From Tabrizicola sp. (lineage in GTDB: Bacteria; Pseudomonadota; Alphaproteobacteria; Rhodobacterales; Rhodobacteraceae): a stretch of 64,000 nucleotides of DNA. Shown one piece after another: positions 16,842 to 25,159 of this stretch. The notes beneath the pieces were generated by a model. It did not search any database. It saw only the letters and a program-made list of their open reading frames with translations, and was not told where the DNA came from. Positions within the stretch are counted from its first letter, which is position 1; the number at the start of each line of letters is the position of its first letter. Made by a program: the position numbers and the translations under genes. The DNA lies in contig NZ_JALHQD010000007.1 of assembly GCF_022842145.1 (NCBI RefSeq), positions 148,441 through 212,440 of the forward strand. Direction: 5' to 3'.

Positions 16842-17934
16842 GCCGCTGATCCGGCGCAAAGGTGGCCAGGATCTCCTCCTCGCAACGCAACTCCTCGGCC
16901 TCGGTCAGCTCGGGCTCCGCTGGCTCCTCGATGGTCGGAAGGGGCCGAGGCGGGGGCGTCACCGCCGCTGCCTCCCCGCCAAAGGTGGATGCCTGATCCT
17001 GGAAGAACTGGGTCATCACATGGTCCACCCCTTCGGGCAGGACCGACCGCAGGTTCGGCGCGAAGAACCGGCCCCGGTAGGCGGGATGGGTGATGATCTC
17101 GTAGGACGGAAAGTAATCCACCCGCGACTGCGCCGCTGTCAGTTCGGACGCCACCGCCCGCAGAAGCGACTTCGAGTGGCTGGTGGCCGTCAGCACATGC
17201 TGGCCCGAGGCCGTCGCGGTCAGCGGAACCGGCGAGACGGTAAGCAGCACCTTCAGCGCCCGGTTCGCGCGGAACATAAGCCGCAGTGCCGCCGTCATGT
17301 CCCCCATCAGCGCGCCGAAGCCATGGTTCACAAAGCCGTGCCGGTCCGCGTCGTACTGCCCCGCCAGCGTGCCGGGACAGACGGCATATTCCACGCCGGT
17401 CTCACGGCTATTCCAGGCTTCGGTCAGGCCCATCGTGAAGACAAAGACCTGCGCCCCCCGCACCGCCTCCGCAATGGCGGCCAGCGTCTCGGCACGAGAC
17501 GTCAGCAGTTCTTCGACCGACAGGAAGCCCCCCGGCTCCACCCCCGGGCGAAAGGGGTCGTAGAAGCGGCCGTCCTTCTCCCACACCTCGTCGGGAGGGG
17601 TGGCATCGGTCAGGGCCCAGGTCAGCCACTGCAACAGCATCCCGGGCGTGTAGATGTTGCCCGTCCGGAAGCTGAAGGTGCCGTAGTGGTAATCCTTCCG
17701 CTGTTCTGCCGTCAGGCCCGCCGGTCCCGGCTCGAAGTCCAGCCAGCGATAACGCCGCGCGACCAGCGCCTTCGAGAAATGCTGCGCAAAGCAGGACCCC
17801 GCCGTGACGATCCGCGTGCGCCGCTTGATCGGATACCTCGGCTGCCACAGCCCGGCGATCTCCAGCGCATCGCGTTCCGCCACGGCAGTGCGCCAGAAGC
17901 GGTCCTCGGGCAGGGTCTCGTAAGGCTGCGACAT
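16834..17934 (-). CDS. GSCFA domain protein
   Basis: The 366-residue protein contains the family-naming motif in TAGSCFAQHF (Gly46 to Ala50), followed by FTMGLTEAWN and LTVSPVPLTAT, typical of the GSCFA family, a relative of SGNH and PC-esterases thought to act on surface polymers. Ser47 is the probable nucleophile; HSKSLLRAV and the later SYEIITHPAYRGRFF are conserved family segments. It is the first gene of the seven-gene run and is divergent from dinB, separated by 116 bases that would hold both promoters. The last 60 residues are acidic and look disordered. Confidence 0.8.
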   Translation of the reverse strand: MSQPYETLPEDRFWRTAVAERDALEIAGLWQPRYPIKRRTRIVTAGSCFAQHFSKALVARRYRWLDFEPGPAGLTAEQRKDYHYGTFSFRTGNIYTPGMLLQWLTWALTDATPPDEVWEKDGRFYDPFRPGVEPGGFLSVEELLTSRAETLAAIAEAVRGAQVFVFTMGLTEAWNSRETGVEYAVCPGTLAGQYDADRHGFVNHGFGALMGDMTAALRLMFRANRALKVLLTVSPVPLTATASGQHVLTATSHSKSLLRAVASELTAAQSRVDYFPSYEIITHPAYRGRFFAPNLRSVLPEGVDHVMTQFFQDQASTFGGEAAAVTPPPRPLPTIEEPAEPELTEAEELRCEEEILATFAPDQRHG

Positions 17935-18050
17935 GCGCGGGATGGTCCTTGGTTTCGGTCAGGATAAGGCGGCAGTGGTTGCTCAGACGTCAACCGCTTT
18001 CCACGGGCGCACTCCACAGGCCCCGGTGGCCGTGGTAACCTCGCCCCATC

Positions 18051-19307
18051 ATGCCCAGCCTCTGCCGCGACTGCCTGACCCTGACCGACAGCCCGGCACC
18101 GCGCTGCCCGGCCTGCCGCTCGCCCCGGATGGTCGCGCACGCGGAACTGACACAGCTCTCCATCGCCCACATGGACTGCGACGCCTTCTACGCCTCCGTC
18201 GAAAAGCGCGACAACCCCGAACTCCGGGACCAGCCGGTGATCGTCGGCGGCGGCCAGCGCGGAGTCGTCTCGACCTGCTGCTACATCGCCCGCATCAAGG
18301 GCGTGCGGTCCGCCATGCCGATGTTCCAGGCCCTGAAACTCTGCCCCGAGGCCGTGGTGGTAAAACCGCGGTTCAGCGCCTACACTGAAGCCTCCCGCGC
18401 CATCCGCGCGATGATGGAGGACCTGACCCCCGCCATCGAACCCCTCTCCCTCGACGAGGCCTTCCTCGACCTCACCGGCACCGCCCGCCTGCACGGTGCA
18501 CCCCCCGCCGTCCTCCTCGCCCGCCTCACGAAACGGATGGAAGACGAACTGGGCCTCACCGGCTCCATCGGCCTGTCGCACAACAAGTTCCTCGCCAAGA
18601 TCGCCTCCGACCTCGACAAGCCGCGCGGCTTCTCGGTGATCGGCCGCGCCGAGACCGAATCCTTCCTGAAGCCCCGCTCGGTCCGCATCATCTGGGGCGT
18701 CGGTCAGGCCACCCAGACCGCCCTGGAGTCAGCCGGCATCCGCACCATCGCCGACCTCCTCCGCTGGGACCGCGCCGACCTTGGCGCGCGCTTCGGATCA
18801 ATGGGCGACCGGCTCTGGCATCTGGCCCGCGGGCTGGATACCCGGCGGGTCAACCGGGACGAAAAGCTTAAATCGATCTCGAAAGAGACGACCTTCTTCG
18901 AGGACACCTCCAATCCCGATCTCCTGGATGGCCACATCTGGCGGCTTTCCGAACAGGTCGCCGACCGCGCCAAGGCCAAGCGCCTGTCGGGCCGCACCGT
19001 GACGCTGAAACTGAAGCGCAAGGACTTCCAGCTCGTCACCCGCCGCCACGCCCTCAGCGACCCCACCCAACTCACCGACCGCATCTACCGCGCCGCCCGT
19101 GACCTGTTCGACCATGCTGGCACGCAAGGCCCCTTCCGCCTGATCGGCGTCGGCATCTCCGACCTCGCCCCCGAAGACCAGGCCGACCTCTCCCAAGACC
19201 TCCTCGACCCCAATGCCACCAAACGCGCCGCCGCCGAACGCGCCACCGACGCCATCCGCGCCAAGTTCGGGGCGGAAGCGATCATCAAGGGCCGCGCGCT
19301 GCGCTAA
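18051..19307 (+). CDS. dinB: DNA polymerase IV (Y-family translesion polymerase) with N-terminal zinc-ribbon-like extension
   Basis: This polymerase copies past damaged template bases at low fidelity. The 418-residue product has the Y-family motifs AHMDCDAFYASVE (about residue 39) and SLDEAFLDLTG, the helix-hairpin-helix region and a little-finger domain with RRHALSDPTQLTD. Before the catalytic core there are about 35 extra residues with Cys5, Cys8, Cys19 and Cys22 in a CxxC-x10-CxxC arrangement, which looks like a zinc ribbon. The ATG at 18051 is needed to include this extension; a shorter start would begin near MVAHAELTQ. No LexA operator was found by eye upstream. Confidence 0.92.
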   Translation: MPSLCRDCLTLTDSPAPRCPACRSPRMVAHAELTQLSIAHMDCDAFYASVEKRDNPELRDQPVIVGGGQRGVVSTCCYIARIKGVRSAMPMFQALKLCPEAVVVKPRFSAYTEASRAIRAMMEDLTPAIEPLSLDEAFLDLTGTARLHGAPPAVLLARLTKRMEDELGLTGSIGLSHNKFLAKIASDLDKPRGFSVIGRAETESFLKPRSVRIIWGVGQATQTALESAGIRTIADLLRWDRADLGARFGSMGDRLWHLARGLDTRRVNRDEKLKSISKETTFFEDTSNPDLLDGHIWRLSEQVADRAKAKRLSGRTVTLKLKRKDFQLVTRRHALSDPTQLTDRIYRAARDLFDHAGTQGPFRLIGVGISDLAPEDQADLSQDLLDPNATKRAAAERATDAIRAKFGAEAIIKGRALR

Positions 19308-19373
19308 CCCGCTCCTCGCCCGCGTCCCGCATCGCTCCTCGCTGACCCTCCGCGCCCCGATGCGGCCTCGTAG

Positions 19374-19391
19374 GGTGCGCTACAGCGCACC
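19374..19391. repeat. Short perfect hairpin of REP-like type
   Basis: GGTGCGC and GCGCACC pair around a TACA loop, preceded by GTA. Such GTAGGGTGCGC-type palindromes are often repeated between genes in proteobacteria; only one copy was noticed here. It could also serve as a terminator for dinB, though no T run follows. Confidence 0.4.
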
Positions 19392-19451
19392 ATCTTGCGT
19401 GCCGAATGTGGATACGATCCCGGCGCAAGGCGCGCACCAGTTTGGCGTTGC

Positions 19452-20170
19452 TTACCTGTAAAGCTCTGTCGAAAACGCGCTTGGGCCAAGCAGCTGAATT
19501 TCAGGGTTCTTGATGTCGGTGCTCAGCAAAGGCGGGTCAGGAATCAGTGTCCCTCTCGCCCGCCCGACCGCCGCAAGCCACCCCAACACCCGCTCAACCC
19601 GCCCCTCCGTCACCGCCTCCTCCGTGATCTCCAGCGTCACCGTCTGCAACCGCACCCCTTCCCCAAACACCGCCGCAAGGTCCGCCGGATCCACCTCCCG
19701 CACCGTCTCGGGCTTGGTGATGTCGTCGAACGCCACCAGCATCGGCCAGGCCTCACGCGGCAACTCCACTGGCGTGTCCTTCGGGAACCTGACAATCGCC
19801 CGCACGCCCTCCGCCGACTTCGCGAAATGCCCACGCGGCACCGCGATTGCGAACCCTGCGTTCAGCCCCGGCTCACCCTGCCACCCCTCGCCCCCTTCAG
19901 AAGCGCAAACAGCCAGCGCCCCGGCACCACCTCGACCGCAAGCGCCTCGCCCGTGACCCGAACACTGGCCGACGAGGGATCAACGCCACCGAACAGCGCC
20001 TTCCCGATGGCACCCGTTCCCTCCCAGTCGATGCGCTGAACCACCACCCCGCGCACTTCGCCCTGCGGGGTCTCGATCACCAGCGTCAGCCGCTGGTTCC
20101 AGGTCTCGCTTGGCGAGCAGCCCGTCAGCACCAGCAGAACGACGCTCAACAGACCCAGCAATCGCACCAT
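19452..20170 (-). pseudogene. Lipoprotein gene of unknown function, broken by a single-base frameshift
   Basis: The first part (20170 down to about 19896) starts with a lipoprotein signal, LLSVVLLVLTGCS, and runs to RWLFALLK. The reading then leaves frame at a run of five C (19891-19895 on the plus strand). Adding one base to that run continues the protein as GGEGWQGEPGLNAGFAIAVPR and on through the second frame to 19452, giving about 239 residues with no stop. The second frame has protein-like content throughout (ELPREAWPMLVAFDDITKPE). Either the gene is inactive or the base was lost in sequencing or assembly. The function of the intact protein is unknown; it would sit in a membrane facing the periplasm. 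Confidence 0.7.
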
Positions 20171-20437
20171 CAGAAATTCCTCACCGCAAACTCACCGGAA
20201 CCCCTACCCATTTCATGTCCCAAAGTATCCCCGCCGGAGGCACCTCCGAGCCGGTTGGCCGCAGGCCAGAGGCGAGACAAAAGGCTCGCGCGTCAGCGCT
20301 CAATTTCAAAACCGCCGCCACCAGCGACTCCGCCAGTCCCCCGGCGCCATTCCCTAACGCCCGGTAAACGCCCATAGCCAACCCCTTGAAATCCCTCACC
20401 CGAAATACCTGCCCACGCGTGGGCACCCCTCCGGCCC
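20171..20437. other. Intergenic region with a repeat-like palindrome
   Basis: A 267-base stretch between two minus-strand genes. It holds a CGGAG/CTCCG hairpin at about 20235-20248 and a GGCC/GGCC stem just after it. On the minus strand this reads as a CCTCCGGCGGGGATA-type sequence that I remember as common between genes in Rhodobacterales; that is memory, not a search result. A short open frame covers it on the minus strand but has no family resemblance and is not called. Confidence 0.35.
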
Positions 20438-21307
20438 CTACTCCGCCGCCAGCCGTTCCGCCGCCCCGGCCCCCGAGACCAGTTCCGCCACCACACCCGC
20501 GATCAGGTCCCGGAACCCGCCGAACCCCGCCAGCTTCTCGACCCGCACCTCGTCCATGTACAGCGCCCGGTCGATCTCGACCTGCACAACATGCACACCC
20601 CGCGATGGTCGCCCGTAAGCCTGCGCCACATAGGCCCCCGCAAAGGGCGCATTCCGACCAACCCGCAGGCCCGCGCCCGCAAAGGCCGCCTCGACCCGCT
20701 CCATCACCTCGCGCCCTGCCGTCGCCCCATAACGGTCGCCCAGCACGACCTCGGGCCGTGGCTGGCCGGGCCGCGTGTGGGCTTCGATCGCTTCATGCGG
20801 CATCGAATGGCAGTCGATCAGCACCGCCTGGCCGCATTCGGCCCGCACTTCTTCGACCAGACCCGCCAGTGCCTTGTGATAGGGATGCCAGAACCGCTTG
20901 AGCCGCGCATCCACTTCGCTCAGGCTCAGCTTGCCGCGATAGATCGACCGCCCGCCTGCCACCACGCGGGGAATCACCCCCAGCCCGGAGGAAATCCGCG
21001 GATTGTGCGGTGCTCGTGCGATTCCCTCGATCACCCCAGGGTCAAGCTCGTCGGCCGCGCGATTGAGGTCGATGAAGGCCCTGGGTGCCCGTGCCGCCAG
21101 AAGCGGAGCGCCCATCTCCGGCGCCATGCCGAACAGGTCATCGACGAAAGCATCTTCCGAAGAGCGGATCGCCTGGCGGTCCAGCACCGCCTGAGCCAGG
21201 AAATCGGCCGCATACTCGCGCCCCGAATGCGGCGATGCAAAGATCATCGGTCCGGACAGGGCGTCCGGACGGGTCAGGACATAGGCTTCGGTCTGGGTCC
21301 GCGCCAC
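20438..21307 (-). CDS. N-formylglutamate amidohydrolase family protein
   Basis: The 289-residue product matches the FGase family: FASPHSGREYAADF near the N-terminus, RAFIDLNRAADELDPG, then VLIDCHSMPHEA with metal-ligand histidine, and the C-terminal VQVEIDRALYMDE. These zinc amidohydrolases release formate from N-formylglutamate at the end of histidine breakdown in some bacteria; no other hut genes are here, so the true substrate may differ. I chose the GTG at 21307 because a GGAGG ribosome site stands six bases before it; an ATG at 21331 adds eight residues. It is the only gene in its unit and divergent from the tRNA gene. Confidence 0.85.
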   Translation of the reverse strand: MARTQTEAYVLTRPDALSGPMIFASPHSGREYAADFLAQAVLDRQAIRSSEDAFVDDLFGMAPEMGAPLLAARAPRAFIDLNRAADELDPGVIEGIARAPHNPRISSGLGVIPRVVAGGRSIYRGKLSLSEVDARLKRFWHPYHKALAGLVEEVRAECGQAVLIDCHSMPHEAIEAHTRPGQPRPEVVLGDRYGATAGREVMERVEAAFAGAGLRVGRNAPFAGAYVAQAYGRPSRGVHVVQVEIDRALYMDEVRVEKLAGFGGFRDLIAGVVAELVSGAGAAERLAAE

Positions 21308-21472
21308 GTTTCGCCTCCACTTCCATGCCACCGATATAGCGCCATAATCCGGAAAGCCAAAACCCCTTGCAGGCCTCCGCGCTTGTCAGTATAGACCCGC
21401 CCTGTCGACGCGGTTCGCCCCGCGTCCTTTTCGTTTCACCGGAAAGGGCCAAGGCGGGCCATTAGGCAAAGT

Positions 21473-21547
21473 GGGCGGTTAGCTCAGCGGTAGAGCACTA
21501 CGTTGACATCGTAGTGGCCACTGGTTCGATCCCAGTACCGCCCACCA
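21473..21547 (+). tRNA. tRNA-Val (anticodon GAC)
   Basis: A complete cloverleaf: acceptor stem GGGCGGT with ACCGCCC, D arm with AGCTCAGCGGTAGAGC, anticodon stem CTACG/CGTAG with loop TTGACAT, T arm with GGTTCGATCCC, and encoded ACCA at the 3' end. Confidence 0.97.
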
Positions 21548-21553
21548 TTCACC

Positions 21554-21577
21554 GCCCCCCGCAAGGGGGCACGTTTG
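21554..21577 (+). terminator. Terminator after tRNA-Val
   Basis: GCCCCC (21554-21559) pairs with GGGGGC (21565-21570), followed by ACGTTTGTTTTC. Confidence 0.7.
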
Positions 21578-21618
21578 TTTTCACTGGCGCAGACGCGCCG
21601 CGAACAAGGAGAAGATCG

Positions 21619-21744
21619 ATGAAGGTTGCGAACTCGCTCCGCTCGCTGAAGACGCGTCATCGCGATTGCCAGGTCGTGCGCCGCAAAGGCCGCGTCTATG
21701 TGATCAACAAGACGCAGAAGCGCTACAAGGCCCGCCAGGGCTGA
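21619..21744 (+). CDS. rpmJ: 50S ribosomal protein L36 (bL36), zinc-free type
   Basis: The 41-residue product begins [20 protein letters not shown] and is very basic, as expected for bL36. Only one cysteine remains and the usual Cys-Cys-Cys-His zinc set is missing, so it belongs to the zinc-independent type, which many alphaproteobacteria carry as the only copy. The ribosome site AAGGAGAAGATCG is strong. It lies between two terminators, so it is transcribed alone, 75 bases after tRNA-Val. Confidence 0.95.
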   Translation: MKVANSLRSLKTRHRDCQVVRRKGRVYVINKTQKRYKARQG

Positions 21745-21768
21745 GCCGCTTCCGGCTGACGGAATCAG

Positions 21769-21798
21769 GGCCGCTGGGGGAAACCTCGGCGGCCTTTT
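21769..21798 (+). terminator. Terminator after rpmJ
   Basis: GGCCGC (21769-21774) pairs with GCGGCC (21789-21794) and is followed by TTTTCC. Confidence 0.75.
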
Positions 21799-21866
21799 CC
21801 ATTCCGGAATTGTGCCAACAGCGATTCTGTCGCTTGATGGGGCCACCCAATACGGCGGAATGGTCC

Positions 21867-22643
21867 ATGTTCGGCAAACTCTTCGGCAGGAAACCTTCGG
21901 CACCCACTGCCCCGACGCCTGCGGCACCCGTGCCGGAGACCTTTGCCTTGCCGGAAGGCCAGGTCTTCTGGGAAATCCGCCCGAGCCCCGCATTTGGCGG
22001 CAAGTCCAAGGGCTTTGGCGAGTTCGTCACGCTTGGGCCAGACTGGAACGCGCTTGCCCAAACCCGCCTCGCCGCCGCAGCAAAGGCCGCCCCCAAGCTG
22101 GCACACCTGCACAAGGCCTGGGGGATTCCTGCCTATGACTACCGCTTTCGTACCGATCAATATCCCCGACACCTGACCCTGAAGGGCAAGACGGCCAAGG
22201 GCCTGCCCGAATATGGCGTCATCGGGTCGGTTCCCGCCGCCTGGGTCGCTTCGGCACGGGTCGCGGCGATCATCGAGCAGTTCGAGCCCGGGCGTTTCAA
22301 TTTCCTGCCCTTCACGGTGGCACCCGAGTCGGGATCGCCGCAGCTTGATTACTGCTTCTGGCAGCCCGAAGAGTTCATCCACACCGCCACGGTGCTTTAT
22401 GACCGGTCCGGCTATCGTCAGGCCACGGCTCCAAACGGCAACCCCTATTGGGAGCAGCCCTTCCGTCTGGTCCAGCCTCCGGTGATCCTTGATGCCGGCA
22501 AGCTGCAAGGGCGGCACTGGATCACGACCGGAACCTTGGGAATGCCAAGCCACCGCCTGCTTTCGGACGCGTTGAAACAGGCGCTTGGGGATTTCCTGCC
22601 CCCGTATCTATCTTTGGTCGAAGCCCGCGCCGTTCAGACCTGA
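21867..22643 (+). CDS. Unknown protein, weak Imm11/DUF1629-like features
   Basis: The 258-residue product starts MFGKLFGRKPSA, then a low-complexity alanine-proline-threonine linker, then a folded domain beginning with QVFWEIRPSPAFGGKS. The segment SARVAAIIEQFEPGRFNFLPF followed by DYCFWQPEEF has the feel of the Imm11 (DUF1629) family, whose members often neutralise toxins, but the match is by eye only and no toxin gene lies beside it. There is no signal peptide. The ATG at 21867 is used; an ATG at 21838 adds ten residues. Its ribosome site is weak. Confidence 0.55.
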   Translation: MFGKLFGRKPSAPTAPTPAAPVPETFALPEGQVFWEIRPSPAFGGKSKGFGEFVTLGPDWNALAQTRLAAAAKAAPKLAHLHKAWGIPAYDYRFRTDQYPRHLTLKGKTAKGLPEYGVIGSVPAAWVASARVAAIIEQFEPGRFNFLPFTVAPESGSPQLDYCFWQPEEFIHTATVLYDRSGYRQATAPNGNPYWEQPFRLVQPPVILDAGKLQGRHWITTGTLGMPSHRLLSDALKQALGDFLPPYLSLVEARAVQT

Positions 22644-22734
22644 CCAAAGGGCGCGACCAATTTTTTTCGAAAAGATTTGCAAAGCTGTTCGGAGCGTTCT
22701 GACCTGCCCCGACGACGCGCCCGGAAAGAATCAG

Positions 22735-23358
22735 ATGCACCCCAATCCCGCCTTCCGTCAGGACCCCCTCGACCGGAACCTTGCCTTCGCCCGCGCGCGG
22801 GGCTTCGGCATCCTGTCCGTGAACGGCCCGGAAGGCCCCCTCGCGGCGCATGTGCCGTTCCTGCTGAACGACGACGCAAGCTTTGCCGAACTGCACCTCG
22901 CCCGGTCGAACCCCATCGCCCGCGCCGGACTTCCCCTGCCCGCGCTGATCGCCGTGGCGGGGCCGGATGCCTACATTTCCCCCGATTGGTACGGCCCGCA
23001 TGATCAGGTCCCCGACCAGGTCCCGACCTGGAACTACGTCGCCGTCCATCTGCGGGGCACCCTTGAACCCCTGCCCGAAGACGCGCTCCGTCCGCATGTC
23101 GATGCGCTTTCCGCCGAACACGAGGGCCGAATCGCGGACAAACGCCCCTGGACCAGCGCCAAGATGACCGAAGGCGCGATGCCCAGGATGATGCGGATGA
23201 TCCTGCCCTTCCGGTTCCATGTCACCTCGGTCGAGGGCACCTGGAAGCTGAACCAGAACAAGACCTCCGAGATCCGCGCCCGCGCGGCCAAGGCCCTGTC
23301 GCAGGGCAATGCCAACGCTCAGGAGATCGCCGCGCTGATCCAGCAGGATCTTGGCTAG
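22735..23358 (+). CDS. FMN-binding negative transcriptional regulator (PaiB family)
   Basis: The 207-residue product has the PaiB layout: MHPNPAFRQDPLDRNLAFAR at the start, LAAHVPFLLNDDA, then GPDAYISPDWYG, VPTWNYVAVHLRG and the C-terminal WKLNQNK. These are split-barrel FMN-binding proteins related to pyridoxamine-phosphate oxidases; the founding member represses protease and sporulation genes in Bacillus, but in proteobacteria the role is usually undetermined. The ATG at 22735 follows a GGAAAGAA site. The preceding 91-base gap is AT richer than the surroundings and probably carries its promoter. Confidence 0.88.
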   Translation: MHPNPAFRQDPLDRNLAFARARGFGILSVNGPEGPLAAHVPFLLNDDASFAELHLARSNPIARAGLPLPALIAVAGPDAYISPDWYGPHDQVPDQVPTWNYVAVHLRGTLEPLPEDALRPHVDALSAEHEGRIADKRPWTSAKMTEGAMPRMMRMILPFRFHVTSVEGTWKLNQNKTSEIRARAAKALSQGNANAQEIAALIQQDLG

Positions 23359-23424
23359 CGGAATTCATTGCCGGGCAGCGACCGGCATGGCAGTTTCCCC
23401 CCGATCCAGATCGACGGGTTGCCC

Positions 23425-23931
23425 ATGAAGGTCGTCCACCGTTCAGACCAGTTGCTTGTGATCGAGGACAGGCCCTGGTTCATCGGCATCGTCATGATCG
23501 GCATGACGCTGGTCTTCGTCTTTGGCAGCATGACGCTGGTGTCGGCGGGCGAGGTTCTTGGCGGTCTGATGATGCTTCTGATCGGCGGTGGTGTCCCGCT
23601 TCTGATTGCCGCGCTGATGGTGCGCCGGGTGCGGTTGACCTTCGACCGCGGTCAGGGGCTGGTGACCCGCACCAGCCGCTCGGTTCGCAGTCTGACGCGG
23701 CAGGACTATGCGCTGGACCGGCTGGAGATCGCGCAGCTGGGCATCAGCACGGACAGCGAGGGCACCACCTACCGGACCGAGCTGCGCCTGACGGCCCCGT
23801 TGGAGACGGTGCCCTTCACCACCTACTACACCAATGGCCGACGGCCCGAGCAGATGGTCCAGGCGGTGAACGACTGGCTGACCACACCCGAGGCGCGCCC
23901 GGCGGCGGATGTGCCGGTGGGCATCCGTTAA
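23425..23931 (+). CDS. Two-helix membrane protein of unknown function
   Basis: The 168-residue product starts MKVVHRSDQLLVIEDRPW and then has two adjacent hydrophobic helices at about residues 17-58 joined by SAGEVLGG. The remaining 110 residues are a soluble beta-rich domain (RLTFDRGQGLVTRTSRS, then YRTELRLTAPLETVPFTTYY). This pattern resembles bacterial PH-like membrane proteins of unknown role. It probably faces the cytosol. No neighbour gives a clear link; the next gene starts 133 bases downstream. Confidence 0.6.
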   Translation: MKVVHRSDQLLVIEDRPWFIGIVMIGMTLVFVFGSMTLVSAGEVLGGLMMLLIGGGVPLLIAALMVRRVRLTFDRGQGLVTRTSRSVRSLTRQDYALDRLEIAQLGISTDSEGTTYRTELRLTAPLETVPFTTYYTNGRRPEQMVQAVNDWLTTPEARPAADVPVGIR

Positions 23932-24064
23932 GTTTTCGTGACCGCCCGCGGGCAAGTCATTGAAATCGTTATCCCTGGCAAGCGCACCACGCGCGGGCAC
24001 TTGCCAGCCGGTTTACACCTGCCCCCGGTCCGCCCTACACTTCCCCATCTGTCCGGAGGTCCCC

Positions 24065-24370
24065 ATGCCCCTGCCCCTCGCCCCCCTGATCCCGCTGGCC
24101 GTCCGCCTCGGCCTCTTCGCCTCGACGACCTGGGCGGTGACCCGATGGGTCCGCTCTGCCGCCCATACGGGCCGCACCGACCAGCGCGCCGAGGATGCCC
24201 TGGACGAGCTTGGCGAGGGCCTGACGATCCACCGCCCCGCCGACCGGGCCGAGGATCGCCAGACCAACGCGACCGCGCGGGTCCGCCGGGTGGTCCGCTT
24301 CCGGGGCCGCAGCTACGAGGTCGACGCCGGCCTGATGGCCCGCTTCCGCCTGCGCGAGACCGACGAATGA
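24065..24370 (+). CDS. Small conserved hypothetical protein
   Basis: A 101-residue protein with one N-terminal hydrophobic segment (LIPLAVRLGLFASTTWAV) and a charged helical tail ending in RVVRFRGRSYEVDAGLMARFRL. I do not recognise a named family. The ATG at 24065 has a good GGAGG ribosome site. Its stop codon overlaps the start of the glutathione S-transferase gene as ATGA, so the two are made together. Confidence 0.65.
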   Translation: MPLPLAPLIPLAVRLGLFASTTWAVTRWVRSAAHTGRTDQRAEDALDELGEGLTIHRPADRAEDRQTNATARVRRVVRFRGRSYEVDAGLMARFRLRETDE

Positions 24371-24975
24371 AGCTTTTCCACGCCCCAGCCTCGCCCTTCG
24401 TCCGCAAGGTGATGGTCCTCCTCCACGAGGCCAAGGCCACCGACCGCGTGACCCTGGTGCCGGCGTCGGGCAGCCCGCTTGACCCCGGCACCCTGCCGGT
24501 CGACCGCAACCCCTTGGGCAAGATCCCGGCGCTGGAGCGTCCCGACGGCCCGACCCTCTACGACAGCCGGGTGATCAGCCGTTACCTCGACGACCTTCTG
24601 CAGGCCCGCCTCTACCCCGCCGCCCCGCGCCTGTGGGACACGCTGGTCATCGAGGCCACCGGCGACGGCATCGCCGAGGCCGCGGTCCTGATGCGGTACG
24701 AAGTGCATCTTCGCCCCGAAACCACCCGGTCGCCGGCCTGGGTGGATGCCCAGTGGCAGAAGATCGCCCGCGCCCTGGCCGCGCTGGAGGACCGCTGGAT
24801 GAGCCATCTCTCCGGTCCGCCGGACATGGGCCAGATCGCCGTCGCCTGCGCCCTCGGCTACCTGGATTTCCGCCACGCGGATCGGCCCTGGCGGACGACC
24901 CACCCCGTTCTCGCCGCCTGGTACGCCACCTTCGACGCCCGCCCGGCGATGCGCGGCACCGCACCGGACGCGTGA
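24367..24975 (+). CDS. Glutathione S-transferase family protein
   Basis: The 202-residue product has a thioredoxin-like N-terminal domain ([44 protein letters not shown] with the glutathione-binding cis-Pro and Asp-Ser) and an all-helical C-terminal domain with [15 protein letters not shown]. Ser9 or a nearby residue could activate glutathione. Such proteins conjugate or reduce electrophiles, with substrates rarely known. It is coupled to the preceding small membrane-anchored gene by ATGA. Another member of the family lies at 37752-38375 but is not closely alike. Confidence 0.88.
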   Translation: MKLFHAPASPFVRKVMVLLHEAKATDRVTLVPASGSPLDPGTLPVDRNPLGKIPALERPDGPTLYDSRVISRYLDDLLQARLYPAAPRLWDTLVIEATGDGIAEAAVLMRYEVHLRPETTRSPAWVDAQWQKIARALAALEDRWMSHLSGPPDMGQIAVACALGYLDFRHADRPWRTTHPVLAAWYATFDARPAMRGTAPDA

Positions 24976-25086
24976 CCCCCGCGCGACTGCCGCGCCACAC
25001 CGGATCAACCGCAGCACAGAAATGCGACCCTGCGCCCCTTTGTCCGCTGGACGAGGGGGAAAGCCTTGGCTAGATACACGCGCGGC

Positions 25087-25110
25087 GGGGCATGGGATAT
25101 CCATTGCCCC
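25087..25110 (+). promoter_or_regulatory. Stem-loop in the petABC leader
   Basis: GGGGCATGG (25087-25095) and CCATTGCCCC (25101-25110) form a stem with one bulged T, 50 bases before petA. No T run follows, so it is more likely a leader structure affecting RNA stability or translation than a terminator. Confidence 0.35.
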
Positions 25111-25159
25111 TCAAGTCATATGGGTCGGCATCCACCGGCCTGAAAGGGGAGAAGATCTC

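Noticed and set aside
20181-20426. 81-codon minus-strand frame upstream of the broken lipoprotein gene
   Set aside because: It covers a palindromic repeat-like region and has no family resemblance or ribosome site.
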